This document shows positions 25,401-32,383 of a stretch of 64,000 nucleotides of DNA, one piece after another. Positions within the stretch are counted from its first letter, which is position 1. Each line of letters begins with the position of its first letter. This stretch comes from an uncultured Collinsella sp. Lineage in GTDB: Bacteria > Actinomycetota > Coriobacteriia > Coriobacteriales > Coriobacteriaceae. The notes below the pieces were generated by a model, which saw only the letters and a list, made by a program, of their open reading frames with translations, made no database searches and was not told the origin of the DNA. The stretch lies in contig CATYIV010000007.1 of assembly GCA_958407465.1 (NCBI GenBank), forward strand, positions 9,280-73,279, in the 5' to 3' direction. A program made the translations under genes and the position numbers.

Positions 25401-25498
25401 ACGGTCTCGCAGCGCTCGACGGCAAAGCCGTGGCAGGTAGTGCCGGGCACTAGCAGTGCGGCGGCAGCGGCGCGCGGGTCGGTTGAGGTGGTGGGCAT
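22454..25498 (-). CDS. M16C-family zinc peptidase (PreP/Cym1-like insulinase family)
   Basis: A 1014-residue protein, the size of PreP-type presequence proteases. The inverted zinc motif HILEH lies near residue 80, with the distal Glu expected some 75 residues on (near EQDLYNLMDVYLDAVF). Two M16 halves are joined by a helical hinge. Such enzymes form a closed chamber that degrades free peptides. There is no signal peptide, so it is cytosolic. The ATG at 25498 follows AAGGAG at 7 bases. An upstream frame to 25720 translates the GAGCGTGGAT repeats and has no ribosome site, so I excluded it. Confidence 0.92.
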   Translation of the reverse strand: MPTTSTDPRAAAAALLVPGTTCHGFAVERCETVPELDSDAYVLRHTASGARLLYLACDDENKAFAIGFKTPPADSTGVFHILEHSVLCGSAKFPVKEPFVDLIKSSMQTFLNAMTYPDKTIYPVATTNEQDLYNLMDVYLDAVFNPAIYTKPTIFEQEGWHYELDLPEGVEGEGDDSSASLRKGTLRYNGVVFNEMKGALSDPMSVLDDAVNAALYPDTAYAHESGGDPRAIPALTYEQFLDTHARHYNPSNSYITLYGDLDVNRALAFLDERYLSQPSAASRRMDAAVAAGEDPSTLAPNPLGVQAPVTCEYKRVKMATTPENALVGLGLVLGSALDRKRTIAADILFEALLGSNEAPVKKAILAAGLGGNVVSYTAAESLQPYELIMLQNAQPGVARELRRVFQDACRDLCEHGVPRERLEAIISSNEYDLRQRDYGIADGVAIACDTLSTWLYDDDAATLALKYGPVYEELRDELDGSYFEDLLRELVLENDHMALVELAPVDAAEGSEGAEAAELAAKRDAMTDAELADVVERTAALRAAQEAEDTPEAKATLPRLRVSDIGEARPEPPLVVDTTAPIPCLRHGIPTNRLAYAMQYFDLSCVAFEDLPYVTLLCRLLKQLPTSEHSAEELDNLLAGKLGFLSFTTEVMTQPDVDGVRPYLLVSAGTLSEKIDALASLPREVWSSTLLLDADADRVRDVLTQIRIGLEQGFINNGHSAALGRAMSYSSPSAVVREQLSGVDFYLFLRDLLDHFDERLDGLRAKLAELADRIFVADGCMASFTGSDEDFDAYWDAAGDLGLGAGDGADAGRDTLVVPAPCDRHEAFVIPSDICFAASACDPRRLGIDVTGAWAVAANALSYDYLWNEIRVKGGAYGCGFRAAGERQAAFYTYRDPAIDPSIERVARAGEWLGSFEPDEAAFEGFIVSCVSGMDAPVKPYALTKRRNTTYLAGLDPHAREERRAQMLAATPAELRSLGADVTRIAAESPTCVFGGRDVIAKSNAGFNIIDLLG

Positions 25499-25588
25499 AT
25501 GCAGTCTCCTTTGACGCCCCAGCGGGGGCGAATCGAGTCGAATCCTCGAGAGTATACCCATATGGGACCCTCGACCAATCTGCCGAAT

Positions 25589-25731
25589 GAGCGTGGATTT
25601 TCGGACACACGAGCGTGGAAATTCGGACGCCCGCCGAATGAGAGTGGATTTTCGGACGGAATCAGCCTCAAAACGCCCAAAAACCGTCCAAATATCCACC
25701 CTCATTTTCCGATCGTCCAAAATCCACGCTC
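25589..25731. repeat. GAGCGTGGAT-family intergenic repeat, locus 4 (nested)
   Basis: Units GAGCGTGGATTTTCGGAC (25589-25606), GAGCGTGGAAATTCGGAC (25611-25628) and GAGAGTGGATTTTCGGACGG (25640-25659) are answered by inverse units at 25684-25703 and 25715-25731, forming a nested hairpin. It lacks the inner ATCTCCC arms of loci 1-3. Confidence 0.8.
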
Positions 25732-25746
25732 ATCCGCCGCCCACAC

Positions 25747-25991
25747 ATCTCTCATATCTCATTCGTCACGAATACGAGAGATAACAGAAAGATGAGAGAT
25801 AAATATGAGAGATAACAATGCTGCAAAGAGACAGGCAACCATGGTATTGTCTCAATACCGATTGTTCTACCAGCAAGAATATGTTTAAATGAAACAGATG
25901 GCAGACATCTTATCTGCCATCTCTCACTCATCTCTTATATGAGAGATAGCAGTAAGATGAGAGATAATTACGAGAGATAACTGAGAGATGA
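25747..25991. repeat. Two clusters of GAGAGATAA direct repeats
   Basis: GAGAGATAA occurs at 25776, 25794, 25807, 25959 and 25972, with one-base variants at 25941 and 25983 and inverse copies (TATCTC, CATCTCTC) at about 25748-25761 and 25918-25935. The spacing is irregular (11-18 bases). The clusters flank an AT-rich stretch (25819-25917) and end about 50 bases before the gene at 26043. They look like protein-binding iterons. No gene is seen between 25499 and 26042. Confidence 0.7.
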
Positions 25992-26042
25992 AGGAAATCT
26001 ATTCGCGGCATTCTCCGCCGGACCGAGCGAAAGGACGTGCAG

Positions 26043-27509
26043 ATGAACGAAAACGAACTGACCGGTCTGCTCGAGTCTTTAAGGCGCATGGGCTCGGACG
26101 ATCTTAACGTCGAGGTCAAGGAGAGCGCCACGACGCTTTCCCGCGACGTATGGGAAACGGTCAGCGCTTTCGCAAACACCGCCGGCGGCATCATCGTGCT
26201 CGGAGTGAGTGAGCGCGCGGGTTTTGTTCCAGTTGCAAACTTTGAGACCGAGAAAGTGCTCAACCAATTCGTGGCGGGCATGGGCGATGCCGGCGGTCGC
26301 GGAAAGCTGGCCAATCCGCCCAAATACACCATTGAGCGCGTGGAGCTCCAGGGCACCGTGGTTCTGGTCATCACGATTGAGGAGCTCGACCCGTCGAGCA
26401 AGCCTTGCTATGTCATAGAGCGGGGCGCTCAAGGTGGCAGCTACAAACGCATCGATGACAAAGATGTCCCGCTTTCGTCGACCGAGGTTTTGGCACTGTC
26501 GTCATATGAACGGACGAGTCCTAGCGATCGCGATGCGGTGCCCGGCACGAGTGTGAGCGATCTCGACGAGTCGCTGGTCGACCGCACGATAGATCGGGCT
26601 TTCTCGTTGACGCCTCGGGCAATGCGCGGCGCGCCGGACAAACAAACGAAGCTGGAGCGCCTAAATTTCCTTGATTCCCGGGGCAATGTCACCAAGGCTG
26701 GACTCCTAGTTGCGGGCACCTACCCTCAGCAGTTTTATCCCAAGCTCTTTATCGACATGGCTGTCTATGCGGGGACCCGGAAAGGCACGGCGGGGTCGCT
26801 GAGGTTCATGGACCGCGCAATCTGTGAGGGAACGTTGGGCGAGATGATTTCGGATGCTGTCGCGGCCGTCGCCAAGAATTTGCGGCGAACCTCGACCGTC
26901 CAAGGCGTCTCGCGTGTCGACTCGCTGGAGATTCCCGAGGAGGTTCTGCGCGAGGCAATCGCCAACGCCGTAATCCATCGAGAATACGGGGATCGGTTCT
27001 GTGGACAATCGATTGCCGTCGACGTCTTTGACGATCGTGTCGAGGTGACGAATCCTGGCGGCCTTTACGGGGAAAAGACTCGCGAGAACTTGTTTGACGG
27101 CAGCTCCCGATGCCGTAACGCGACGCTCGTGAAACTCATGTCGATTGTCCCGCTGCCGGATGGCGCAGGTTCGCCGGCTGAGGGCAATGGCTCGGGCATC
27201 CCGATGATGATCGATGCCATGCGCGCGCATGGTCTGGCCGAGCCTCTGTTCTGCCCGGGGTTCGATCGGTTCAAGGTCGTACTTTACCGTTCAAAGATCG
27301 AGCCGGTCGATCATGGCGGGGGCTTAATTGTGACGGCACTCAAACACTACGGCGAGCTGGGGACGCGTGAGCTGGCAGAACGCACGGGGCTTACAATTTC
27401 CCAGGTTAGGTCGCGCGTCAACGCGCTCATTGCTCAAGGCGAGCTTGAGCCCACGGCGCCGGCGACGAGCCGCAACCGCAAGTATCGACTGTCAGGGCGC
27501 GTGGAATAA
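26043..27509 (+). CDS. AlbA_2/Schlafen-domain ATP-binding transcriptional regulator-like protein (COG2865 type)
   Basis: A 488-residue protein. Residues about 10-135 form an AlbA_2/Schlafen domain (VEVKESATTLSRDVWETVSAF, then ANTAGGIIVLGVSE). The middle has a HATPase_c_4-like segment (REAIANAVIHREYGDR, VEVTNPGGLYG). The C-terminal 60 residues look like a winged helix (GELGTRELAERTGLTISQVR). The ATG at 26043 is 7 bases after AAAGGA. Proteins of this class are mostly uncharacterised; some act in stress or phage defence. The GAGAGATAA repeats in front may be its own operator. DNA around the start is AT-richer than the core genome. Confidence 0.82.
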   Translation: MNENELTGLLESLRRMGSDDLNVEVKESATTLSRDVWETVSAFANTAGGIIVLGVSERAGFVPVANFETEKVLNQFVAGMGDAGGRGKLANPPKYTIERVELQGTVVLVITIEELDPSSKPCYVIERGAQGGSYKRIDDKDVPLSSTEVLALSSYERTSPSDRDAVPGTSVSDLDESLVDRTIDRAFSLTPRAMRGAPDKQTKLERLNFLDSRGNVTKAGLLVAGTYPQQFYPKLFIDMAVYAGTRKGTAGSLRFMDRAICEGTLGEMISDAVAAVAKNLRRTSTVQGVSRVDSLEIPEEVLREAIANAVIHREYGDRFCGQSIAVDVFDDRVEVTNPGGLYGEKTRENLFDGSSRCRNATLVKLMSIVPLPDGAGSPAEGNGSGIPMMIDAMRAHGLAEPLFCPGFDRFKVVLYRSKIEPVDHGGGLIVTALKHYGELGTRELAERTGLTISQVRSRVNALIAQGELEPTAPATSRNRKYRLSGRVE

Positions 27510-27609
27510 ATGCGTTAGTGGACGAGGCGACCCAATAATCGACCCTCAATTGGCGCCCACTAAGGTAAAGCGGTTGTTACTCAGTCGACGGTGATGCTAA
27601 AGACTCGGC

Positions 27610-28101
27610 TTACGCCGGCATGGCCCCGAACCCGTCCATCAAGAACAGCCTAAGAACCAGCTTGATGACATATCCCGGTTTGACTTCAGCCGCGTCAAAG
27701 ACGTGGCGCTCGGCGAGCTCGCTGCAGTATGCATAGATGTCGCGGATAAGGTCCGCGCCCGAAAGCGTAAACATGTAGCCTGCCTCTGAAAGCGCATTGG
27801 GCGCGGCAGGCAACTTGGCTATGCGGCAGAACGTTTGCAGGTCGGGCGCCATAACGTTCTGGTAGTCGAGGTGGCCGCTGGCATCCTGTGCGGCAAGCTC
27901 CAATTGGCGCACGAAATCCAGCGCCGCTGCCAGCACAAAGCTCGGCGTAGGCGCGTTGACGTCCTCCGTGCTCGCCACGAGCCTGCCCGCTGCCTGCGTG
28001 ACAAGCCAGGCGACCTCGCGCTGGCAGCGCACGGCCTTGCGCGTCACCGGCTTGATGGACGAAGAAGAAACGCTCCCCTTAGGCGGATTCGAAACAGCCA
28101 C
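27610..28101 (-). CDS. Hypothetical protein
   Basis: A 163-residue protein that I do not recognise. It starts with GTG, 5 bases after GGGAGGG. The N-terminal 20 residues are Ser/Pro/Lys-rich and look disordered; the rest is mostly helical with no membrane segment and one clear hydrophobic stretch (PTPSFVLAAALDFVRQLEL). It is convergent with the AlbA-type gene at 26043 and lies alone. It may be DNA-associated, but nothing in it proves this. Confidence 0.6.
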   Translation of the reverse strand: MAVSNPPKGSVSSSSIKPVTRKAVRCQREVAWLVTQAAGRLVASTEDVNAPTPSFVLAAALDFVRQLELAAQDASGHLDYQNVMAPDLQTFCRIAKLPAAPNALSEAGYMFTLSGADLIRDIYAYCSELAERHVFDAAEVKPGYVIKLVLRLFLMDGFGAMPA

Positions 28102-28316
28102 AAGACCCTCCCATGAACGACCCGGCCCAACAAGCCCGGATGAAACACGTGCTACATCAGTATACAGGGGAGTGGGATGGCGGGGTACGAGCGCGCCAAC
28201 GGCAAACCGAGAGCATCAACGATGTGCCGATCACGGAATGAGATCTCGTAATAATTGACTCTCGGTCATATTATTGAGGGGCATGACTCGCGTTCGTATG
28301 GTTGTAGGTGCTGGCG

Positions 28317-29399
28317 ATGAACGACATTGACCTTGCTGTTCCGTTGATGAATGGACCAAGCTATGACCGTGCCTGCAGTCTTGTGCCTTCTGAATACGTT
28401 GAGGCATGGGAGTGGTTTCTGGGTGAGGAGCAGCGCGGCGGCGTTTGGACCAGCCTTCCGCACCACACCAAGGAAGATAGCCCTCAGTATCAGTATCGTT
28501 TGAGAATTGGCTCGGACTTCTTTCCCGTAACGCGGGATTCAGGGATCTTCTGGCCGGGCCAGGATCGGGTGAAGCAAGATCCCAATAAGATCTTTGCGCT
28601 CTCGGTCCATAACTCCAAAAAGAGCTTCTACACCGATGTGCCTCCGCTCTATTTGGACGATGGTACGTGGGTCATTAAGTACTCGGTTCAAGCGCCGGGT
28701 ACCGTTGGTTTTCGAGACCAGAATTACAACCGTAAAATGCTCAACTGCATGGAATGTGGCGTCCCAGTCGGAGTCATATTTGCAACCGAGGTGGGCTATA
28801 AGGTGCTCGGCCTTGCGTTTGTTGAGCGGTTCGAGCCCGAAAACGGATGGTTTGTTCTGCACGGTCCTGTTCATAAAGGCGGACCGGACCCACGTTTTGC
28901 ACCCGACATGAGTTATCTGAAGCGCATGCCCGTCGATATTGAGTTTGCCGGACAGGGTGCGACCGACGACGAAAAGGTCCGCTATGCGTTAAGGCGCGAG
29001 CGATTGGGGCAACAATGGTTCCGCAAGCAGCTCGTTGCCGCCTATGACGGCCGTTGTGCGGTGTCGGACTGCGGCGTCAGCGAAGCTCTGGAGGCTGCAC
29101 ATATCGAGAATTACTCGGGACCCAAATCGCAGGTTGCCAGCAACGGCATTCTGCTTCGGCGCGATCTTCATTCCCTATTTGATGCTCACCTGATTTCGTT
29201 TGAGCCTGTTTGCGGCGAATATCGGCTGTGCGGATCGTACCTGCTGGATAAGACCGACTACGTTTCCTTTGCGGGTGCGACGCTAAGGCAGCCGAATGAG
29301 CGTCAGTGGCGACCCAATACGGTGTTTCTTGAGGCCCATCGCATTGAGTTCGATCGCTCGGAAAAGAAGCGTGAAAAGGCGGGGCTTCTGCCGTATTAG
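28317..29399 (+). CDS. HNH endonuclease with SRA/YDG-like N-terminal region (probable modification-dependent restriction enzyme)
   Basis: A 360-residue protein (363 if the in-frame GTG at 28308 is used; neither start has a strong ribosome site). The C-terminal third has an HNH motif: CAVSDCGVSEALEAAHIENY with paired cysteines and the catalytic His, then NGILLRRDLHSLFDAHLI with the Asn and the second His. The N-terminal part (IFWPGQDRV, WVIKYSVQ, YNRKMLNCMECGVPVGV, YKVLGLAFVE) follows the pattern seen in front of HNH domains in ScoMcrA-like enzymes that bind modified DNA. That reading is inference. No methyltransferase gene is near, as expected of a type IV enzyme. Confidence 0.75.
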   Translation: MNDIDLAVPLMNGPSYDRACSLVPSEYVEAWEWFLGEEQRGGVWTSLPHHTKEDSPQYQYRLRIGSDFFPVTRDSGIFWPGQDRVKQDPNKIFALSVHNSKKSFYTDVPPLYLDDGTWVIKYSVQAPGTVGFRDQNYNRKMLNCMECGVPVGVIFATEVGYKVLGLAFVERFEPENGWFVLHGPVHKGGPDPRFAPDMSYLKRMPVDIEFAGQGATDDEKVRYALRRERLGQQWFRKQLVAAYDGRCAVSDCGVSEALEAAHIENYSGPKSQVASNGILLRRDLHSLFDAHLISFEPVCGEYRLCGSYLLDKTDYVSFAGATLRQPNERQWRPNTVFLEAHRIEFDRSEKKREKAGLLPY

Positions 29400-29521
29400 C
29401 GTATTTGGCTTTGGCATTCTTTGACGATCGTGTTGTTTGATCGGATCGCGTGGCGATGCAATCTCGCGCACGCCTGCCGGTACATGCTCTTCCTGTTTTG
29501 TATAGCGAGAGGGGAGCGTGT

Positions 29522-29806
29522 ATGAGCTGGCGAGGCGATATTGCGATGGGGAAGTACGGAAAACTGCCGTGTGCCCTTATAGACAACAATATGTTTCCGA
29601 GCGTAGAGGTTGATTGCGGGTCGTTTGTCGTCACCTGCCCTTGCTGCGGCTCGCAAATACCGTGTCTCGACATTCGGTTCATCGATGCGCGCGACAGGCT
29701 CAGCGACGAAGTGAGAAAACGGACAGGCGTTCATATGCCGGTGTATCCGGAGAAATGCCCTGTTTGTGGCCTCGATATCGTGTACGACGCCGGCGACGAG
29801 GGATAG
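29522..29806 (+). CDS. Small zinc-ribbon-like hypothetical protein
   Basis: A 94-residue protein starting at ATG 29522, 7 bases after GAGGGGAG. It has two Cys pairs, CPCCG near residue 44 and CPVCG near residue 83, which could bind one zinc as a split ribbon. Between them is a charged helix (DARDRLSDEVRKRTG). I know no family for it. It lies 120 bases after the HNH gene on the same strand and ends close to a convergent gene. Confidence 0.55.
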   Translation: MSWRGDIAMGKYGKLPCALIDNNMFPSVEVDCGSFVVTCPCCGSQIPCLDIRFIDARDRLSDEVRKRTGVHMPVYPEKCPVCGLDIVYDAGDEG

Positions 29807-29844
29807 GTGATGCGGAGGAGCTGACTGTGAAGGCCTCTTCGTCT

Positions 29845-30531
29845 CTACAAATAAATCCCCTCACCGAGCTGCTTGTGGAACTCGGCGTGATGGTCGCGTG
29901 CCCAGGTAAAGAGCGCCTGGTCAAAGTCGGTGCGCGTGGTCGGGACGCCAAAGACGCCGGCAACTTCGACGCGCACAAACTCCAGTGCCGGCAGCTTGTT
30001 GATGGCAGTGAGGGCAAACGGGGACGAGGGCTCCTCGAACAGATAGCGACTGCCTTGCAGCGCGTCGCAACTGGTGCACGTGTTGCCGAGCGACGGGGCT
30101 TTGGAGGCTCGCGCGCCTACGGGCTTGTAGCCGCAGCGCTTATGAAGGTAGTCGCGGATTTCGCCCGGCACGCAGCCAAGAGCGGGCACGATGGCGAGTG
30201 CGTTGGCGTTGGCCGTGTCGATGGCAATGTGCCCGGCTTCGTTGGGCGCGTGCGCGATGGTGATGCTCTCGTCGTTATCGGTTCGATAGGGAATGCCGAA
30301 GGCCGCGACCGAGGTCTCTTTGTGACACTTCCAGCACTCGCGCTCGCCCAGTACTAGATATATATACGGCGCTGAGGGGTCGAATCGGTCAACACCGGGC
30401 AGCCACTCGGCAAAGGGCTCGGGGTTGACGCCGCTGGGTACATACCAGATCTTCTTGGTCCGGTCCCATTTGGCGCCCAACGCCTTGGCTTCTTCTTTGT
30501 GCGAAAAGGGAACGTCGAGCTCGGTGCGCAT
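29845..30531 (-). CDS. DUF5710-domain protein
   Basis: A 228-residue protein. The N-terminal 40 residues (LDVPFSHKEEAKALGAKWD, then KKIWYVPSG) form the short DUF5710 module also found in DNA primase/DarB-type accessory proteins of plasmids and phages. The rest includes CWKCHKE, ALGCVPGEIRDYLHKRCGY and CTSCDAL, so three Cys pairs may bind zinc. The ATG at 30531 follows AAGGAG at 5 bases; an in-frame ATG 36 bases upstream lacks a site. Function unknown. Confidence 0.68.
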   Translation of the reverse strand: MRTELDVPFSHKEEAKALGAKWDRTKKIWYVPSGVNPEPFAEWLPGVDRFDPSAPYIYLVLGERECWKCHKETSVAAFGIPYRTDNDESITIAHAPNEAGHIAIDTANANALAIVPALGCVPGEIRDYLHKRCGYKPVGARASKAPSLGNTCTSCDALQGSRYLFEEPSSPFALTAINKLPALEFVRVEVAGVFGVPTTRTDFDQALFTWARDHHAEFHKQLGEGIYL

Positions 30532-30811
30532 GGTGGCTCCTTGGTGCTGCAGGTGTAAGTGGCTCAAAGATACCGCAGGGTGTGGACGTTGTGGCGTTTT
30601 GCCGAGAAGCTGCGGCTCGGATGGGTTCGAGACGCGTTGGTCTCGGCCTCGGTGGCTATTGAGCGGTTGGAGCAGCTTGCGGCGCAGTTTTGTGCCTGGC
30701 TATTGTTGATGTTGGGGTATTGAATTTGTTTGGCAGCCATTCGTCAGGTGAATTGATGTTACGTTGCGATGACGGTTGGAGTTGCCAGCGGATTTGGCGA
30801 CATAAAACAAA

Positions 30812-30840
30812 ACAGCTCAGAGACATAGCCTCTGAGCTGT
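30812..30840 (-). terminator. Terminator of the tRNA-Val transcript
   Basis: Perfect 11-bp stem ACAGCTCAGAG / CTCTGAGCTGT (30812-30822, 30830-30840). On the minus strand it is followed by TTTGTTTT, seven bases after the tRNA 3' end. Confidence 0.8.
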
Positions 30841-30847
30841 GAACATT

Positions 30848-30922
30848 TGGTGGGCGTTAGAAGATTTGAACTTCTGACCTCTTCCGTGTCAGGGAAGCGC
30901 TCTCCCCCTGAGCTAAACGCCC
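30848..30922 (-). tRNA. tRNA-Val (anticodon GAC)
   Basis: Minus-strand cloverleaf: acceptor GGGCGTT / AACGCCC, D arm GCTC..GAGC, anticodon stem CTTCC / GGAAG with loop CTGACAC (GAC anticodon), T arm AGAAG-TTCAAAT-CTTCT, discriminator A and an encoded CCA. Confidence 0.95.
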
Positions 30923-31211
30923 GATCAAGGGTGCGCAAGCGCGCAAGGGATAATATAACGGAGCCTGAACTCGGTGGCAAGAACATTTTTAAAAATCGCT
31001 TACATTGTGGAATTCGGGGGCTCTGTCATATCCATTTCAAAAGAGCCTGCTGCCGCGATTTGGCTGTCGCATAATGCAAAGCCATTGCGGTATCGAGCTA
31101 TGGAAAGACGTCTGCGGAATTGTCCTACCGATAAACGGACAAGCCTCCGGCTGGTGCCTTCGCCGTGGTAAGGTAAGCCGAATTGCTTCCAGACTGTTTC
31201 GGGGGAGTGGA
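30923..31211. other. Gap between tRNA-Val and the EamA gene
   Basis: No gene seen. It begins with GCGCAAGCGCGCAAG followed by TAATATAACG, which on the minus strand could supply the tRNA promoter. An open frame runs through the rest in phase with the EamA gene but has no ribosome site. Confidence 0.4.
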
Positions 31212-32234
31212 ATGAGCAAAGAGTGTGTCGAGCAGGTCGAAGGCGCGGGGGCTTCGGTGCCGATGACCGATATATCGAACATTGATGTGCCCGAGGGCAC
31301 CGACGAGCTCAGCCGCGGCACCCGCCGTGCATGGCGCAATCGCCTGAACAGCGCTTCGACGCGCAAGTTGATCACGGGCGTCTTGGCCACGCTGGTGGGC
31401 GGTTCGTTTTGGGGCCTCTCGGGCACTAGCGCGAGTTTTTTGTTCGATACCTACCACGTCGATACCCTGTGGCTCATGAGCGTGCGTCAGATTCTCGCCG
31501 GTCTGCTGTTTATGGTCGTGGTCGTCACGCGCGATCGTGCGCGCCTGGTCAAGCTGTGGACCACGCCTGCCGACCGCAAGCAGTTGCTGCTCTTTACTGC
31601 CTTTGGCCTGCTCTTTAATCAGTTTTGTTATCTTTCGGCCGTGCGCCTGACCAATGCCGGAACGGCGACGGTGCTTCAGTGCCTGCAGCTCGTTATCATC
31701 ATGGGCTACGCCTGCGTGACCGATCGCCGCATGCCGCGTACTCGCGAAGTCGTCGGCATTGGCCTGGCTCTGGGTGGAACCTTTTTAATCGCCACCGGCG
31801 GCGACCCCACCAGCCTGAATATCTCGCCGCTTGGCCTGACAGCAGGTCTTATGTGTGCGGTCAGCGCCGCGTGTATGGCGGTGATTCCCGCCAAGATCCT
31901 GCCCGAATACGGTAGCCCCATCGTCACGGGCTCGGCAATGCTCACGGCGGGCGTGGTCTCATGTGTCTTCGTGCAGCCCTGGGCGCATATGCCGGCGCTC
32001 GATGCCGCCGGTATCGAGGCGCTCGCGGTGTTCGTGGTTATCGGCTCGTTTTTTGCTTACATGCTCTATATGCAGGGCGTTAAGGACATCGGCTCGGTGC
32101 GTGCGAGCCTCATCGGAACTGTGGAGCCGGTTTCGGCGACCATCACCAGCGCCGTTATGCTGGGCACGGTGTTTTTGCCGACCGACCTTATCGGCTTTGC
32201 CATGATCATCGTGATGATGTTCCTCACGGTGTAG
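31212..32234 (+). CDS. EamA/DMT-family transporter
   Basis: A 340-residue membrane protein with a hydrophilic N-terminal extension of about 50 residues, then ten hydrophobic segments in two EamA repeats (TLVGGSFWGLSGTSASFLF opens the first, GLTAGLMCAVSAACMAVIPA the second). VEPVSATITSAVMLG in the last repeat is typical. The protein stops right after its last helix, unlike the tailed paralogue at 4408. The ATG follows GGGGGAG. Substrate unknown. Confidence 0.88.
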   Translation: MSKECVEQVEGAGASVPMTDISNIDVPEGTDELSRGTRRAWRNRLNSASTRKLITGVLATLVGGSFWGLSGTSASFLFDTYHVDTLWLMSVRQILAGLLFMVVVVTRDRARLVKLWTTPADRKQLLLFTAFGLLFNQFCYLSAVRLTNAGTATVLQCLQLVIIMGYACVTDRRMPRTREVVGIGLALGGTFLIATGGDPTSLNISPLGLTAGLMCAVSAACMAVIPAKILPEYGSPIVTGSAMLTAGVVSCVFVQPWAHMPALDAAGIEALAVFVVIGSFFAYMLYMQGVKDIGSVRASLIGTVEPVSATITSAVMLGTVFLPTDLIGFAMIIVMMFLTV

Positions 32235-32383
32235 TTGACGCCGCCGCCAAGACAGAAAAGGTGTTGTGCCGCATTTTCGCCAATTGATGTCCGTGTCTGG
32301 AGTTTAGCTGTCGATGCTCAAAATGCCATAAACTAGTAACGTTATGGACTTTTTCATTGCGACTCAATTGCGAGGATTTCTTT

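Noticed and set aside
25499..25720. N-terminal extension of the M16 peptidase
   Set aside because: The in-frame codons translate the GAGCGTGGAT repeats (hence recurring RKSTLIR words), and there is no ribosome site. The ATG at 25498 has a good one.
25747..25991. CRISPR array
   Set aside because: The repeats are only 9 bp, irregularly spaced by 2-9 bases within a cluster, and no cas genes are present.
30923..31211. N-terminal extension of the EamA protein at 31212
   Set aside because: The upstream in-frame codons have no ribosome site and unusual composition, while ATG 31212 follows GGGGGAG.
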